This document shows positions 33,607 to 43,687 of a stretch of DNA of 43,687 nucleotides, piece by piece. A program made the position numbers and the translations under genes. Location: NCBI GenBank assembly GCA_022509145.1, contig JAFLTX010000012.1:1-43687 (forward strand). The letters run 5' to 3'. Each line of letters begins with the position of its first letter. Positions within the stretch are counted from its first letter, which is position 1. The notes beneath the pieces were generated by a model, which did not search any database, was not told the origin of the DNA, and was given only the letters and a program-made list of their open reading frames with translations. This DNA is from Muribaculaceae bacterium (lineage in GTDB: Bacteria; Bacteroidota; Bacteroidia; Bacteroidales; Muribaculaceae).

Positions 33607-34344
33607 ATGGATAAAATCGAAATAAACAGTTTGCCTAATTCCAGAGGCTCCATTTTCGCCTTGGGATTATGGGGATTAATCATTGGGATAATAGGTGGTA
33701 TGGTTGGAAGCCCAATGTTGGGGTTTATGGGATCTGAGGCCTGGTTATGGATTTCTACAGGTTTGGGATTTATCGGCCTCTTGATGCAATTTTTCTTTTT
33801 CCTCTTTTTTGCCAATGCCTGCAAAAGCTTGGGGAATTCTACTTTCAATCAATGTGCCATATTAGCGTATTCACTCCTTCTCTTTGCTGTTCTGAAAGCC
33901 TGCAATTCTATTTTCAGGTCTGACGTTTTCCTCCTGATTTCTTTAATTCCCGCTTTAATTGAATTGATAATTTTCATTGTTCTTGCGGTGAAGTTCAAAA
34001 GGAATTATTCCGGACTTTTAGGAAGAGTGGGCGCGCAAATGTTGAAATTGATCAAAATTGCCTGTATCATTATCGGGATTGTAATTTTATACGTACTCAT
34101 ACTCTTTGTTATAGCGGGAGTCGCCCATCAATATTCCAGGCGCCTACCACATCCCTCTCTCCCGTATATCTTTATAATTTTAGGAATTACAATAGTGGGA
34201 TTATCTGTTTGGCTGTTGATAGCCACTGTGAAACTATATTCCACAATGGATGAGTTGATGGTGTATGGATATGACGTCAATTACAACAGCGAAACTTCCT
34301 CTCATAATCTTCCCGAACCTCCCCTCCGGGAGCCAAAAAATTGA
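33607..34344 (+). CDS. Multi-pass membrane protein of unknown function, AT-rich gene
   Basis: A 245-residue integral membrane protein with about six hydrophobic segments (near residues 18-40, 47-72, 85-102, 107-130, 148-174 and 188-212) and a hydrophilic C-terminal tail rich in Asn, Ser, Glu and Pro. I do not recognise a family and see no conserved charged motif or enzymatic residues. The ATG at 33607 is chosen over a TTG at 33589. Codon use is clearly more AT-rich than in the flanking genes (many ATT, TTT, TTA, AAT), suggesting recent acquisition or low expression. It has its own promoter and no terminator of note before the next gene. Confidence 0.75.
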   Translation: MDKIEINSLPNSRGSIFALGLWGLIIGIIGGMVGSPMLGFMGSEAWLWISTGLGFIGLLMQFFFFLFFANACKSLGNSTFNQCAILAYSLLLFAVLKACNSIFRSDVFLLISLIPALIELIIFIVLAVKFKRNYSGLLGRVGAQMLKLIKIACIIIGIVILYVLILFVIAGVAHQYSRRLPHPSLPYIFIILGITIVGLSVWLLIATVKLYSTMDELMVYGYDVNYNSETSSHNLPEPPLREPKN

Positions 34345-34350
34345 ATTTTT

Positions 34351-34382
34351 ATTGTCATAATGAAAGATAAAGATTAATTTTG
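34351..34382 (+). promoter_or_regulatory. Promoter of the outer membrane receptor gene at 34442
   Basis: ATTG (34351-34354), a 20-bp spacer and TAATTTTG (34375-34382) fit the Bacteroidetes consensus except for one base in the -33 box. Predicted leader about 53 nt. Confidence 0.65.
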
Positions 34383-34441
34383 CATAGATTTTTGTCACAA
34401 AATTAGAGCGATCTAATTTTGAAAGATATACTTGAGTACTG

Positions 34442-36934
34442 ATGAAAAGATGTTTGACGGTGGTTGGCTTTGTTGCCGCTGCCTTATGTGCGTTTGCAAA
34501 AGGAGACATTACAGGTAAAGTGATAAATAAGGAGACAGGCGAACCGATGGATTTCGTTACCATTCAGCTCATCGACGCCAACTCCGGCAAACCGCTTGCC
34601 ATAGGAACCTCTACCGACGAGAACGGGAATTTCATATTGCAGGATGTGGCCGACGGCAACTACCTTGTGAAAGTGAGCAACCTCGGGTCGATAGACCAGG
34701 AGCGCCCTGTGAAGATAGCCGGCTCGTCGCAGAGCGTCGGCACGGTGGCGCTTGCCGACGACTCAAAACTGCTGCAGGAAGTGGTGGTGGAAGGCGTCAG
34801 GAGCCAGATGCGGTTTGAGCTCGACAAGAAGGTGTTTCAGGTTGACTCCGACATAGCCTCCTCCGGACTCTCCGCCAGCGAGGTGCTCGAGGCCATCCCC
34901 TCTGTGGAGGTGGATCAGGACGGCGAGGTTTCGCTCAGGGGAAACACCTCCGTCACCGTTTGGATAAACGGCAAAGAATCAGGTCTTTCGGCCGACAACC
35001 GCGCCCAGATTCTGGAGCAGCTCCCCGGCGAAAGCATCGAGAAAATTGAGGTAATAACCAACCCCTCGGCCAAATTCAGTCCGGAGGGAACCGCCGGCAT
35101 CATCAACATCATCTTGAAGAAAGACAAGCGCGCGGGCTACTTCGGCAGCGCCGAACTCGGAGCCAACACCCGAGGAGGCGGCAACGCATCGGTCAACTTC
35201 AACTACAACTCCTCCAAGTGGGATTTCTACACCTCCATAGGGTTCCGTATGAGGCACAACAAAGGCGGATCGCGCACAAGGCGTACCGTGTTCGACGTAG
35301 TTGACGACGACGGGCTCGTCCTCACGCCGGAATATTATCTCAACTCCGACGGGACACGCAAGAACCACGGCAACAACCTCTTTATCCGCGCCGGAGTCAC
35401 TTACCGACTCACCGGTCACGACGAATTCTATCTCAACGGCTTCGGGATGTTCGGCCACAGGTGGGACCACAGCACCACCCGTTATTCCACCAACAGCTCC
35501 CTCCAGAGCTGGAAAAACAACAATATGTTTACCGCAAACGAGGGCGACAACCGGGGGGCCCACGCCGAGTTGGGATATAAACACACTTGGCGCGACAACC
35601 ACAACCTCGACGTGATGCTCTCTTACAACTACTGGGGAGGGCCCAACACGCGCGATTACCACGAGGAACATATCTTTGAAGACGAATCTCTCAACGAAGA
35701 CGAATACACCCGCCAGGAGCAAAAAATCAGCGTTCAGTCGGTGGAGGCTAAGGTGGATTACGTAAACCAGCTCCTCCCCTGGCTCAAGCTCGAATCCGGC
35801 TTCAACGGTAATTACAGTTACGAAAACACGCCCGTAGAGACTTTCGCGGGAACGGTTCCCGGCCAGCTGACGGCCAGCGAAGCGCTCTGGAACCACTTCT
35901 ATTACCGCAACAACGTCTCTGCCCTCTACCTGACCCTCGGCGGGAAAGTGCACAACTTCAGCTTTTCGGCCGGTGTGCGCGGCGAGGCGTGGCAGGTCCA
36001 CTTCAAGAGCCTCGGCTACGGCGAGGAGGCGGCCGACTACAAATGGAACCGCCACAACTTCTTCGCCCTTTTCCCCTCCGTGTTCCTGAGCTACGCCCTG
36101 CCGATGGACAACGAGCTGCAGATCAACTACACCCGGAGGCTCCGACGCCCATGGGGAGGACAGCTCAATCCGTTCATGGACATCTCCGATCCGGCCAACA
36201 TCCGATTCGGTAACCCGGACCTCGAGCCTGAATACACCAACTCGTTCGAGCTCAACTACATCAAGAGCTGGACTATGCATATGATAAGCCTTTCGGCCTA
36301 CCTGCGCACCGGCGACAACAAAATCGAACGCATCAGCTACCCCTTCGGCGAAGCTCTCTACAGCACTTTCTACAACGTCGGGAAGCAGACAAATTCAGGT
36401 GTTGAGATCGTGGCCAAAGACTCGTTCTGGAGAGGAAAAATCGACCTCACCACGACCGTGAATCTCTACAACAACCACCTCGCGGCCTGGGAAACAACCT
36501 TCGTGGCCCCGAACAACGGCGGCACTTTCAGATTGAAAGGAGCCAAGCAGAACTCTTTTGCCTGGGACGCACGCATGATGTTTTCAATCAAGCTGCCGTG
36601 GTCGTTGTCGTTCCAGGCCACGGGGCGCTACTCCTCCAAGCAGCTCACGGCGCAGGGCACACGCCAGCCCGGCTGGAGCGTCGACGCCGGTCTGCGCAAA
36701 ACCTTCGGCAACTGGAGCATAGCCCTTTCCGGAAGAGACCTTTTCGACTCCCGCAAGTTTAAAAACACAATCGTCGGCGAAGGCTACACCCAGACCTCAG
36801 AGCGCTGGAGAGGCGGCCGCCAGGTGCAGCTCACCGTGAAATATTCCTTCGGAAACATGAGGAAGCAAGGGCCCAACCGCAACCAGGAGATGGAGCCCTC
36901 AGACGGCAGCGGTTACGGCGAAATGGAGTTCTAA
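34442..36934 (+). CDS. Outer membrane beta-barrel receptor with carboxypeptidase-like domain
   Basis: An 830-residue TonB-receptor-like protein. A signal peptide (1-19) is followed by a carboxypeptidase-regulatory-like beta-sandwich (about 21-108; GDITGKVINKETGEPMDFVT). Next comes a plug domain (about 115-230; SASEVLEAIPSVEVDQDGEV, SIEKIEVITNPSAKFSPEG, GIINIILKK) and a large barrel of the OMP_b-brl_3 (PF14905) type. The plug wording NPSAKFxPEGTAGIINIILKK is typical of this group, which is distinct from SusC. The C-terminal about 20 residues (NRNQEMEPSDGSGYGEMEF) end in phenylalanine, as expected for barrel insertion. No SusD-like partner is present. Ligand unknown; such proteins are often induced by stress or metal limitation. 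Confidence 0.88.
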   Translation: MKRCLTVVGFVAAALCAFAKGDITGKVINKETGEPMDFVTIQLIDANSGKPLAIGTSTDENGNFILQDVADGNYLVKVSNLGSIDQERPVKIAGSSQSVGTVALADDSKLLQEVVVEGVRSQMRFELDKKVFQVDSDIASSGLSASEVLEAIPSVEVDQDGEVSLRGNTSVTVWINGKESGLSADNRAQILEQLPGESIEKIEVITNPSAKFSPEGTAGIINIILKKDKRAGYFGSAELGANTRGGGNASVNFNYNSSKWDFYTSIGFRMRHNKGGSRTRRTVFDVVDDDGLVLTPEYYLNSDGTRKNHGNNLFIRAGVTYRLTGHDEFYLNGFGMFGHRWDHSTTRYSTNSSLQSWKNNNMFTANEGDNRGAHAELGYKHTWRDNHNLDVMLSYNYWGGPNTRDYHEEHIFEDESLNEDEYTRQEQKISVQSVEAKVDYVNQLLPWLKLESGFNGNYSYENTPVETFAGTVPGQLTASEALWNHFYYRNNVSALYLTLGGKVHNFSFSAGVRGEAWQVHFKSLGYGEEAADYKWNRHNFFALFPSVFLSYALPMDNELQINYTRRLRRPWGGQLNPFMDISDPANIRFGNPDLEPEYTNSFELNYIKSWTMHMISLSAYLRTGDNKIERISYPFGEALYSTFYNVGKQTNSGVEIVAKDSFWRGKIDLTTTVNLYNNHLAAWETTFVAPNNGGTFRLKGAKQNSFAWDARMMFSIKLPWSLSFQATGRYSSKQLTAQGTRQPGWSVDAGLRKTFGNWSIALSGRDLFDSRKFKNTIVGEGYTQTSERWRGGRQVQLTVKYSFGNMRKQGPNRNQEMEPSDGSGYGEMEF

Positions 36935-36981
36935 AGTGCGTTAAATTCCGCATTTTTACTCATCGTCTAAGAAATTTTTAT

Positions 36982-36989
36982 TATCTTTG
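36982..36989 (+). promoter_or_regulatory. -7-like element directly before a hairpin
   Basis: TATCTTTG matches TAnnTTTG exactly and would give the OPT transporter gene a leader of about 175 nt. However, its start site would fall inside the following hairpin, so it may be a chance match. Confidence 0.3.
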
Positions 36990-37027
36990 CAGTCAGCAGG
37001 CAAAAACCTGCCGACTGTAATTTTTTT
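36990..37027 (+). terminator. Intrinsic terminator of the outer membrane receptor gene
   Basis: CAGTC-A-GCAGG pairs with CCTGC-C-GACTG (one A-C mismatch) around CAAAAA, followed by TAA and T7 (37021-37027). It lies 56 bp past the stop at 36934. Confidence 0.75.
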
Positions 37028-37173
37028 GATTCCATAATACAACGATCAAACCAGCTTTACAAATCAGATGTTAACCATCGCCTCATCCGTCGGAACGACA
37101 CTCTTTCTGCAGCCTCGCAATTGAGACTGAGAACGATACATTTCCACTTGGATGGGGACTTACTATATGAACT

Positions 37174-39207
37174 ATGAAACCTGACAACGCGCAAGAGACC
37201 GTCTTGGATCCCGTGGAACAGAACGGGTATCAAGAGGAGGGTCTCACCCCCACCGGTCTTCCTGAAAACGCATTTCGCGAACTGGCTGCAGACGAGGAGT
37301 ATTCTCCGCTGATGCATCCGGCCCACGAGCAGAAGGAAGTGACCCCCTACTCGGTGATCACCGGTGTGATTATGGCAATCATCTTCTCTGCCGCGGCTGC
37401 ATACCTGGGCCTGAAAGTGGGCCAGGTGTTTGAGGCTGCCATCCCCATCGCAATCATCGCCGTGGGCCTGAGCAACGCCCTCGGGAAGAAGAATTCGCTC
37501 GGCCAAAACGTGATAATCCAGAGCATCGGTGCATGCTCGGGCGTGGTGGTGGCAGGCGCCATCTTCACCCTTCCGGCCCTCTTCATTTTGCAGGCCACCT
37601 ATCCCGACATCATGGTGGAATTCTATCAGATATTCCTCAGCTCGTTGCTCGGCGGTATCCTCGGCATACTCTTCTTCATTCCGTTCAGAAAATATTTCGT
37701 AAAAGATATGCACGGGAAGTATCCCTTCCCGGAAGCCACGGCCACCACTCAGGTGCTCGTGTCGGCGCAGCAGAGCGCCGGCGCGGCGAAGGAAGGCGGG
37801 CAGGCCAAGACGCTCATCATCGCATCGCTCATCGGCGGTATCTACGACTATATCGTGGCTACCTTCGGATGGTGGGCAGAGACCGTCACCTCCACGGCCT
37901 CCGCATGGGGGCAGGCGATAGCCGAAAAGACGAAGTTGGTGCTCAGCTGCAACACCGGCGCCGCCCTTCTCGGTCTTGGCTACATCGTGGGGCTCAAGTA
38001 TGCCTTCGTGATCTTCGCGGGCTCGATCTTCGTGTGGTGGATCATCATCCCCCTTCTCGGAACCTACGGGAGCCCCGAGTTCGCTCTGATGGAGCCTGAC
38101 ATGATATTCAAGGATTATGCGCGCCTCATCGGTATCGGAGGCATCGCCATGGCCGGCGTGATCGGCATCATCAAGTCGTGGCCCATCATCATGCAGGCCG
38201 TTGGGCTCGCAGGCCGCGAACTGAAAGGGAACGCGCAGACCGGAAACGTGCAGCGTTGGCAGCTCGACATCTCTATGAAGAAGATTGTGTTTATGGTGAT
38301 GCTCGCGCTCATAGCAGTGTTGCTCTTCTTCTGGTTCGGCGTGATCCACACCTTCTGGCAGGCAGCGGTGGCTTGGGCTGTAGTGGCCATAATCGCGTTC
38401 CTCTTCACCACCGTGGCGGCCAACGCCATCGCGATTGTAGGCTCGAACCCCGTGAGCGGCATGACGCTGATGACCCTTATCATCGCATCTGCCATCTTCG
38501 TGGCAATCGGCCTCAGCGGCTCGAGCGGCATCGTGGCTTCGATGGTGATCGGCGGTGTGGTTTGTACCGCCCTCTCCATGGCCGGCGGTTTCGTAACCGA
38601 CCTTAAGATCGGCTACTGGGTTGGCTCAACCCCCCGCAAGCAGGAAACGTGGAAATTCCTCGGCACTCTCGTCTCGGCAGCCACAGTGGGCGGCGTGATC
38701 ATGGTGCTCAACAAGGTTTACGGCTTCTCTGGCCCCGACGCTCTCGTGGCTCCTCAGGCCAACGCAATGGCCAAGGTGATCGAGCCTCTCATGATGGGCG
38801 GCGAGACTCCCTGGATTCTCTATATGGTAGGAGCGATTCTCGCCCTCATCCTCAACTGGCTCGGCGTTCCGGCCCTGGCCTTCTGCCTGGGTATGTTTAT
38901 CCCCTTGCAGCTCAACACACCGATGCTCGTGGGCGGCGCAATCGCATACTTTGTAAGCAACTCCTCGAAAGATAAGGCGCTCAACGACAAGAGGCGCGAC
39001 CGCGGTACCCTTCTGGCTTCCGGCCTTATCGCCGGCGGTGCTCTATTCGGAGTATTTGCCGCTATCACCAGGTTTGCCGGATTCGAGTACACCACTCCGG
39101 GATCGGAGAAACTCACCCAAATTCTCGGTTGTGTGGCTTACCTGCTTCTGATCGCCTATCTGATCTGCGACAGCTGCAGAGCGAAAAAAGATAAACAATC
39201 AGCATAA
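37174..39207 (+). CDS. OPT-family oligopeptide transporter
   Basis: A 677-residue inner membrane transporter with about 14-16 transmembrane segments, of the OPT superfamily that imports peptides or metal-chelate compounds. The first membrane segments carry the family-like stretches TPYSVITGVIMAIIFSAAAA, YLGLKVGQVFEAAIPIAIIA and NVIIQSIGACSGVVVAGAIF; later come PFPEATATTQVLVSAQ and IVGSNPVSGMTLMTLIIA. The first 50 residues are hydrophilic and cytoplasmic. It lies 35 bp before fabD, so the two may be read together, although the functional link is unclear. The upstream 146 bp after the terminator show no certain promoter. Confidence 0.92.
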   Translation: MKPDNAQETVLDPVEQNGYQEEGLTPTGLPENAFRELAADEEYSPLMHPAHEQKEVTPYSVITGVIMAIIFSAAAAYLGLKVGQVFEAAIPIAIIAVGLSNALGKKNSLGQNVIIQSIGACSGVVVAGAIFTLPALFILQATYPDIMVEFYQIFLSSLLGGILGILFFIPFRKYFVKDMHGKYPFPEATATTQVLVSAQQSAGAAKEGGQAKTLIIASLIGGIYDYIVATFGWWAETVTSTASAWGQAIAEKTKLVLSCNTGAALLGLGYIVGLKYAFVIFAGSIFVWWIIIPLLGTYGSPEFALMEPDMIFKDYARLIGIGGIAMAGVIGIIKSWPIIMQAVGLAGRELKGNAQTGNVQRWQLDISMKKIVFMVMLALIAVLLFFWFGVIHTFWQAAVAWAVVAIIAFLFTTVAANAIAIVGSNPVSGMTLMTLIIASAIFVAIGLSGSSGIVASMVIGGVVCTALSMAGGFVTDLKIGYWVGSTPRKQETWKFLGTLVSAATVGGVIMVLNKVYGFSGPDALVAPQANAMAKVIEPLMMGGETPWILYMVGAILALILNWLGVPALAFCLGMFIPLQLNTPMLVGGAIAYFVSNSSKDKALNDKRRDRGTLLASGLIAGGALFGVFAAITRFAGFEYTTPGSEKLTQILGCVAYLLLIAYLICDSCRAKKDKQSA

Positions 39208-39242
39208 CTATAAATCAGCTTTAACCAAAAAATAAAGTTTCT

Positions 39243-40127
39243 ATGGGAAAGAAAGCATTCGTTTTTCCGGGCCAGGGAGCTCAGTTTGTAGGGATGGGAA
39301 AAGACCTCTACGAGAGCAACGAGACGGCCAGGGAGATGTTTGAGAAAGCAAATGAGATTTTAGGATTCCGCATCACCGACCTGATGTTTGACGGAACTGA
39401 AGAAGACTTGAGGCAAACTAAGGTGACCCAGCCGGCCATCTTCCTCCACAGTGTGATTCTGGCCAAGGTGCTGGGCGATGAATTCAAGCCCGACATGGTG
39501 GCAGGCCACAGCCTGGGCGAATTCTCGGCTCTTGTGGCTGCCGGTGCCCTGTCGTTTGAAGACGGCCTTCGCCTCGTGGCCAAGCGTGCCATGGCCATGC
39601 AGAAAGCGTGCGAGCTCCAACCCTCCACAATGGCTGCAGTGCTCGCCCTTCCCGACGAGAAGGTAGAGGAAATCTGCGCAGAGATTGACGACATTGTGGC
39701 TCCCGCCAACTACAATTGTCAGGGGCAGCTCGTGATCTCCGGCACTATCGAGGGTATCGAGAAGGCTTGCGAGAAACTGCTTGCCGCCGGTGCCAAGAGA
39801 GCTTTGAAACTCAAGGTGGGCGGCGCTTTCCACAGCCCGCTGATGCTTCCGGCTCAGGAAGAGCTTGCCGAAGCTATCGAGACCACGGAATTCAAGACTC
39901 CGGTTTGCCCGGTCTACCAAAACGTAGATGCCAAACCCCACACTTCGCCCGAAGAGATCAAGGAGAACCTTGTGAAACAGCTCACCGCTCCCGTTCGCTG
40001 GACCCAGGACGTAGAGGCAATGATAGCCGACGGCGCCACTGAATTTGTCGAGCTCGGGCCGGGCTCTGTGCTCCAGGGATTGGTAAAGAAAATCAACCGT
40101 GAAGTTTCAACATCAGGCAGACAATGA
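39243..40127 (+). CDS. fabD: Malonyl CoA-acyl carrier protein transacylase
   Basis: A 294-residue acyltransferase that loads malonyl groups onto acyl carrier protein for fatty acid synthesis. The N-terminal [10 protein letters not shown] and the active-site [10 protein letters not shown] with Ser90 are intact. The catalytic histidine is in GGAFHSPLM, and the oxyanion/arginine region and the C-terminal [15 protein letters not shown] complete the fold. The length is normal for the family. Its stop overlaps the start of asd by four bases (ATGA), so translation is coupled. Other fab genes are not in the window. Confidence 0.96.
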   Translation: MGKKAFVFPGQGAQFVGMGKDLYESNETAREMFEKANEILGFRITDLMFDGTEEDLRQTKVTQPAIFLHSVILAKVLGDEFKPDMVAGHSLGEFSALVAAGALSFEDGLRLVAKRAMAMQKACELQPSTMAAVLALPDEKVEEICAEIDDIVAPANYNCQGQLVISGTIEGIEKACEKLLAAGAKRALKLKVGGAFHSPLMLPAQEELAEAIETTEFKTPVCPVYQNVDAKPHTSPEEIKENLVKQLTAPVRWTQDVEAMIADGATEFVELGPGSVLQGLVKKINREVSTSGRQ

Positions 40128-41134
40128 ACGTAGCAATCGTTGGCGCAAGCGGCGCCGTGGGCCAGGAGTTCCTCAGAGTGCTCGCCCAAAGAAATTTTCC
40201 GATCGACAATCTCAGGCTTTTCGGCTCGGAACGTTCCGCCGGCAAGACCTATAAATTTAAGGATAAGGAGATCACCGTAGAACTTCTCAACGATGATTCC
40301 GACTTCTCGGGAGTGGATATCGCGTTCACGTCGGCCGGCGCCGGCACTTCGAAGAAGTATGCCGAGGTTATCACGCGCCACGGCACAGTGATGATCGACA
40401 ACAGCAGCGCCTTCCGTATGGACCCCGATGTGCCTCTCGTGGTGCCCGAGGTAAACGGCGAAGACGCCCTGAAGCGACCGCGCAACATAATCGGCAACCC
40501 CAACTGCACCACCATCCAGATGGTTGTGGCTATCGCTCCGATCAACCGCCTCTCCCCCATCAAGAGAGTGAGGGTGGCCACTTATCAGAGCGCCAGCGGC
40601 GCGGGAGCAGCTGCGATGGACGAACTGGTTACGCAGACGGGCCAGCTTTCGAGAGGCGAAGACCCTGTTATCGACAAATTCCCCTTCCAGCTCGCCTTCA
40701 ACCTCATTCCGCAGGTAGACGTCTTCACCGAAAACGACTACACCAAGGAGGAGATGAAGATGTATAACGAGACCCGCAAGATACTCCATTCCGACATCAT
40801 CAAGGTGTCGGCCACCTGCGTGCGCGTGCCTGTGCTCCGCGCCCACAGCGAGGCTATCTGGCTCGAGACGGAAGCCCCGCTCGAGGTTGACGAGGTGAAG
40901 CAGACGCTCCGCCAGGCCGAGGGAGTGGTGGTGGTAGACGATCCCGCCAACAGGGAGTATCCTATGCCGTTCGACCGCCAGGGAAGCGATCCCGTATACG
41001 TAGGGCGCATCCGTAAGGATATCTCCGATGAATGCGGCATCACGCTCTGGACCGTGGCCGACCAAATCAGAAAGGGCGCCGCGCTCAACGCCGTGCAGAT
41101 AGCCGAATGGCTCGTCGCCCACAACGGTCTCTGA
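40124..41134 (+). CDS. asd: Aspartate-semialdehyde dehydrogenase
   Basis: A 336-residue NADP-dependent enzyme that makes aspartate semialdehyde, the branch point to lysine/diaminopimelate, threonine and methionine. The nucleotide-binding motif is [11 protein letters not shown] at residues 8-18. The catalytic cysteine is C128 in [10 protein letters not shown], the histidine region is [12 protein letters not shown], and [13 protein letters not shown] is the usual substrate loop. All are intact. It overlaps fabD by 4 bp and precedes the helicase gene by 16 bp, so it sits in a probable operon. Confidence 0.96.
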   Translation: MNVAIVGASGAVGQEFLRVLAQRNFPIDNLRLFGSERSAGKTYKFKDKEITVELLNDDSDFSGVDIAFTSAGAGTSKKYAEVITRHGTVMIDNSSAFRMDPDVPLVVPEVNGEDALKRPRNIIGNPNCTTIQMVVAIAPINRLSPIKRVRVATYQSASGAGAAAMDELVTQTGQLSRGEDPVIDKFPFQLAFNLIPQVDVFTENDYTKEEMKMYNETRKILHSDIIKVSATCVRVPVLRAHSEAIWLETEAPLEVDEVKQTLRQAEGVVVVDDPANREYPMPFDRQGSDPVYVGRIRKDISDECGITLWTVADQIRKGAALNAVQIAEWLVAHNGL

Positions 41135-41150
41135 CAAACGATTCCGACGA

Positions 41151-42536
41151 ATGGTAGAGAGCATTTTCAACAATCTCGACTACGAACCTTTGCGAGGGCA
41201 AATCCTTTTGGTGAATGCCCTCGCGGCTTTTACCGACAACCGTTCCCCGCGCGACGTTTTCGTTCTAAACGGATATGCAGGCACGGGGAAGACGTCGATA
41301 ATGGGCGCCTACGTGAAGGCAATGAAGCAGAAAGGGAGAAACGTGGTGATTTTGGCTCCTACGGGGAGAGCGGCCAAGGTGGCTTCCCAGTTTGCAGGCT
41401 TTCCGGCCTCTACCATTCATAAACGTATATACCGCACTGACGGAGTGGGGTTTACGGGTCATTTCTTCCCGGTCCCCAACACCGACCGCGACACCATCTT
41501 CATTGCCGATGAGGCTTCGCTGATCACCGACAATCCCTACACAGGCGAGTCGCTTCTGCAAAATCTGATTCGCCACGTCTATAGCGGGGAGAACTGCAAC
41601 CTCATCCTCGTTGGCGACACGGCCCAGCTCCCTCCCGTGGGTCAACCCGACAGCCCCGCAATGCACAAAGAGCGCCTTAAGTCGCTGGGGCTGAACCCCT
41701 TCGGATTTACTCTTGACGAACCCGTAAGGCAACGTCGCGGCAGCGGCAAACTCAAGGTGGCCACTTACATCCGTATGCTCGGCGAGAAATGGAACATTCA
41801 CGACGGTGGGAAGGTGCCCGTGTTGCCGCTTTCCAAATTCAACGACATCAAGGCCGTAAGCTCGGCGGATCTCATCGACACGCTTTCCGACTCGTGGAAC
41901 GACGTCGGAATCGAAGAAACCATCATAATAACCCGATCCAACAAACGGGCCAACAACTTCAACCAGGCCATCCGCAACCAGTTGACGTTTGCCGAAGCTC
42001 CGCTCGAGAAGGGCGACCGCCTCATCATCTCGAAAAACGACTATTACTGGAGCAAACTCAACAAGCTCGAGCAGTTTATCGCCAACGGAGAGACTGCCAT
42101 TGTGGAGTGGGTGGGTAAGAGCGAGAAAATGTACGGGCGATATTTCACCGACGTGGAGCTCACCTTCCCAACTACTGAGGTCAGAATCAACGCTAAAATC
42201 CACCTGCGCAGCCTGATGGCCGAAGGGCCCGCGATTCCCGACACCGAGATGCACAAACTTTACAACCGCATCCTCGCCGACCGGGAAGAAGAACCGCTTT
42301 CGGCCCGCATCAAGGCAGCCTCGGCCGACCCCTGGTACAATTCGCTTCAAGCCAAATATGGGTATTGCACCACCTGCCACAAGGCCCAAGGCGGCCAATG
42401 GAAACACGTCTACATCGATATGGGGGGCATCGACACCTCCAACCTCACCGAGGATTTTTACCGCTGGTTCTATACCGCGCTTACCCGCTCTACGGAGAAA
42501 GTTTTCCTCATCAATCCCACCATCAAAATCAAATAG
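41151..42536 (+). CDS. RecD-like ATP-dependent DNA helicase
   Basis: A 461-residue superfamily 1 helicase of the short RecD-like type. Motif I (Walker A) is GYAGTGKTS at 41-49, Ia is ILAPTGRAAKVA, motif II (Walker B) is IADEAS near 122, and motif III is LVGDTAQLPPVG near 160. The C-terminal UvrD_C_2-type motif reads TCHKAQGGQWKHVYID near 408, followed by RWFYTALTRSTEKV (motif VI). The N-terminal domain of RecD proper is absent, and no recB/recC genes are nearby. The role is probably in replication or repair fork processing. It is the last gene of the fabD-asd run. Confidence 0.93.
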   Translation: MVESIFNNLDYEPLRGQILLVNALAAFTDNRSPRDVFVLNGYAGTGKTSIMGAYVKAMKQKGRNVVILAPTGRAAKVASQFAGFPASTIHKRIYRTDGVGFTGHFFPVPNTDRDTIFIADEASLITDNPYTGESLLQNLIRHVYSGENCNLILVGDTAQLPPVGQPDSPAMHKERLKSLGLNPFGFTLDEPVRQRRGSGKLKVATYIRMLGEKWNIHDGGKVPVLPLSKFNDIKAVSSADLIDTLSDSWNDVGIEETIIITRSNKRANNFNQAIRNQLTFAEAPLEKGDRLIISKNDYYWSKLNKLEQFIANGETAIVEWVGKSEKMYGRYFTDVELTFPTTEVRINAKIHLRSLMAEGPAIPDTEMHKLYNRILADREEEPLSARIKAASADPWYNSLQAKYGYCTTCHKAQGGQWKHVYIDMGGIDTSNLTEDFYRWFYTALTRSTEKVFLINPTIKIK

Positions 42537-42643
42537 CTTCCTTTCGTGGGGAGCCTCTACGCCGTAGAAATTCCGATTCTGCCGTTATTTTGTTTATTCT
42601 GCAAATAAAGGTGAAAATTATGGTGTAAATTAACGGCCTCGGT

Positions 42644-42675
42644 ATTGCATAAAACTTTAGATTTTAGTAATTTTG
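42644..42675 (+). promoter_or_regulatory. Promoter of the enolase gene
   Basis: ATTG (42644-42647), a 20-bp spacer and TAATTTTG (42668-42675) fit the Bacteroidetes consensus. Predicted start near 42682, giving a leader of about 78 nt. The leader contains an inverted repeat, GCGGGG (42688-42693) with CCCCGC (42715-42720), of unknown role. Confidence 0.7.
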
Positions 42676-42708
42676 CGCTTAGAAAAAGCGGGGAATGCAA
42701 AGAGCTGA

Positions 42709-43687
<979 letters not shown>

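Noticed and set aside
34979-36280. 433-codon antisense frame in the outer membrane receptor gene
   Set aside because: Shadow of a well-supported receptor gene with no promoter or motif.
37057-38349. 430-codon antisense frame in the OPT transporter gene
   Set aside because: Extremely His/Glu/Asp-rich translation typical of the reverse complement of membrane-protein codons.
39914-41173. 419-codon antisense frame over fabD and asd
   Set aside because: It overlaps two secure genes; no family match is visible.

Overview
The window is chromosomal DNA from a Bacteroidetes organism, most likely order Bacteroidales. The evidence is the promoter type (TAnnTTTG -7 boxes, often with TTTG/ATTG about 20 bp upstream), the lack of Shine-Dalgarno sequences, a fused nuoCD gene in a complex I cluster starting nuoA-B-CD-H, surface lipoproteins and TonB-linked outer membrane proteins, a BspA-type leucine-rich repeat protein, and Bacteroidetes-specific neighbours such as DUF3822-rsmD. 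The base composition looks roughly balanced, which would fit a Muribaculaceae- or Barnesiella-like gut lineage, but I cannot fix the family. I see no rRNA, tRNA, CRISPR array, prophage or insertion sequence.

Layout. (1) 1-4264, minus strand: nuoA, nuoB, nuoCD and nuoH, followed directly by the start of atpD (cut by the window edge), so complex I and ATP synthase genes look co-transcribed from a promoter at 4338-4369. (2) 4555-5109: an ECF sigma factor. (3) 5378-7637, minus strand: a short-chain dehydrogenase, a YdcZ-type DMT transporter and a secreted cyclophilin-like protein, probably one operon. (4) 7748-15555: a probable envelope operon of an anti-sigma-like membrane protein, a Spy-like periplasmic protein, a giant alpha-2-macroglobulin-like protein that lacks the thioester, and an Omp28/thioredoxin-fold protein. 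(5) 15595-16524: RNase Z. (6) 16606-19827: a TonB-dependent receptor paired with a surface lipoprotein. (7) 19914-22173: a small unknown protein, then grpE-dnaJ. (8) 22570-26233: ispE, DUF3822, rsmD, ribBA. (9) 26337-29186: an S9 peptidase. (10) 29352-31322, minus: cytoplasmic asparaginase and a DUF1460 protein that has lost its catalytic residues. (11) 31559-33292, minus: a BspA-like protein. (12) 33607-36934: an AT-rich membrane protein gene and an outer membrane beta-barrel receptor. (13) 37174-42536: OPT transporter, fabD, asd and a RecD-like helicase. (14) 42760 onward: enolase, cut by the window edge.

How the parts fit. Much of the window is housekeeping: respiration, protein folding, isoprenoid, riboflavin, fatty acid and lysine/threonine precursors, glycolysis. 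The accessory content is mostly envelope biology. The most interesting unit is the envelope-stress-like module (sigma factor, anti-sigma-like protein, Spy-like protein, A2M, thiol-disulfide protein), which appears to have been split by the oppositely oriented redox/transport operon. Other points worth a second look are the nuoH-atpD junction, the orphan receptor-lipoprotein pair, the dead DUF1460 protein, paired LacI-type operator-like palindromes, and several promoters that sit almost on top of the start codon.
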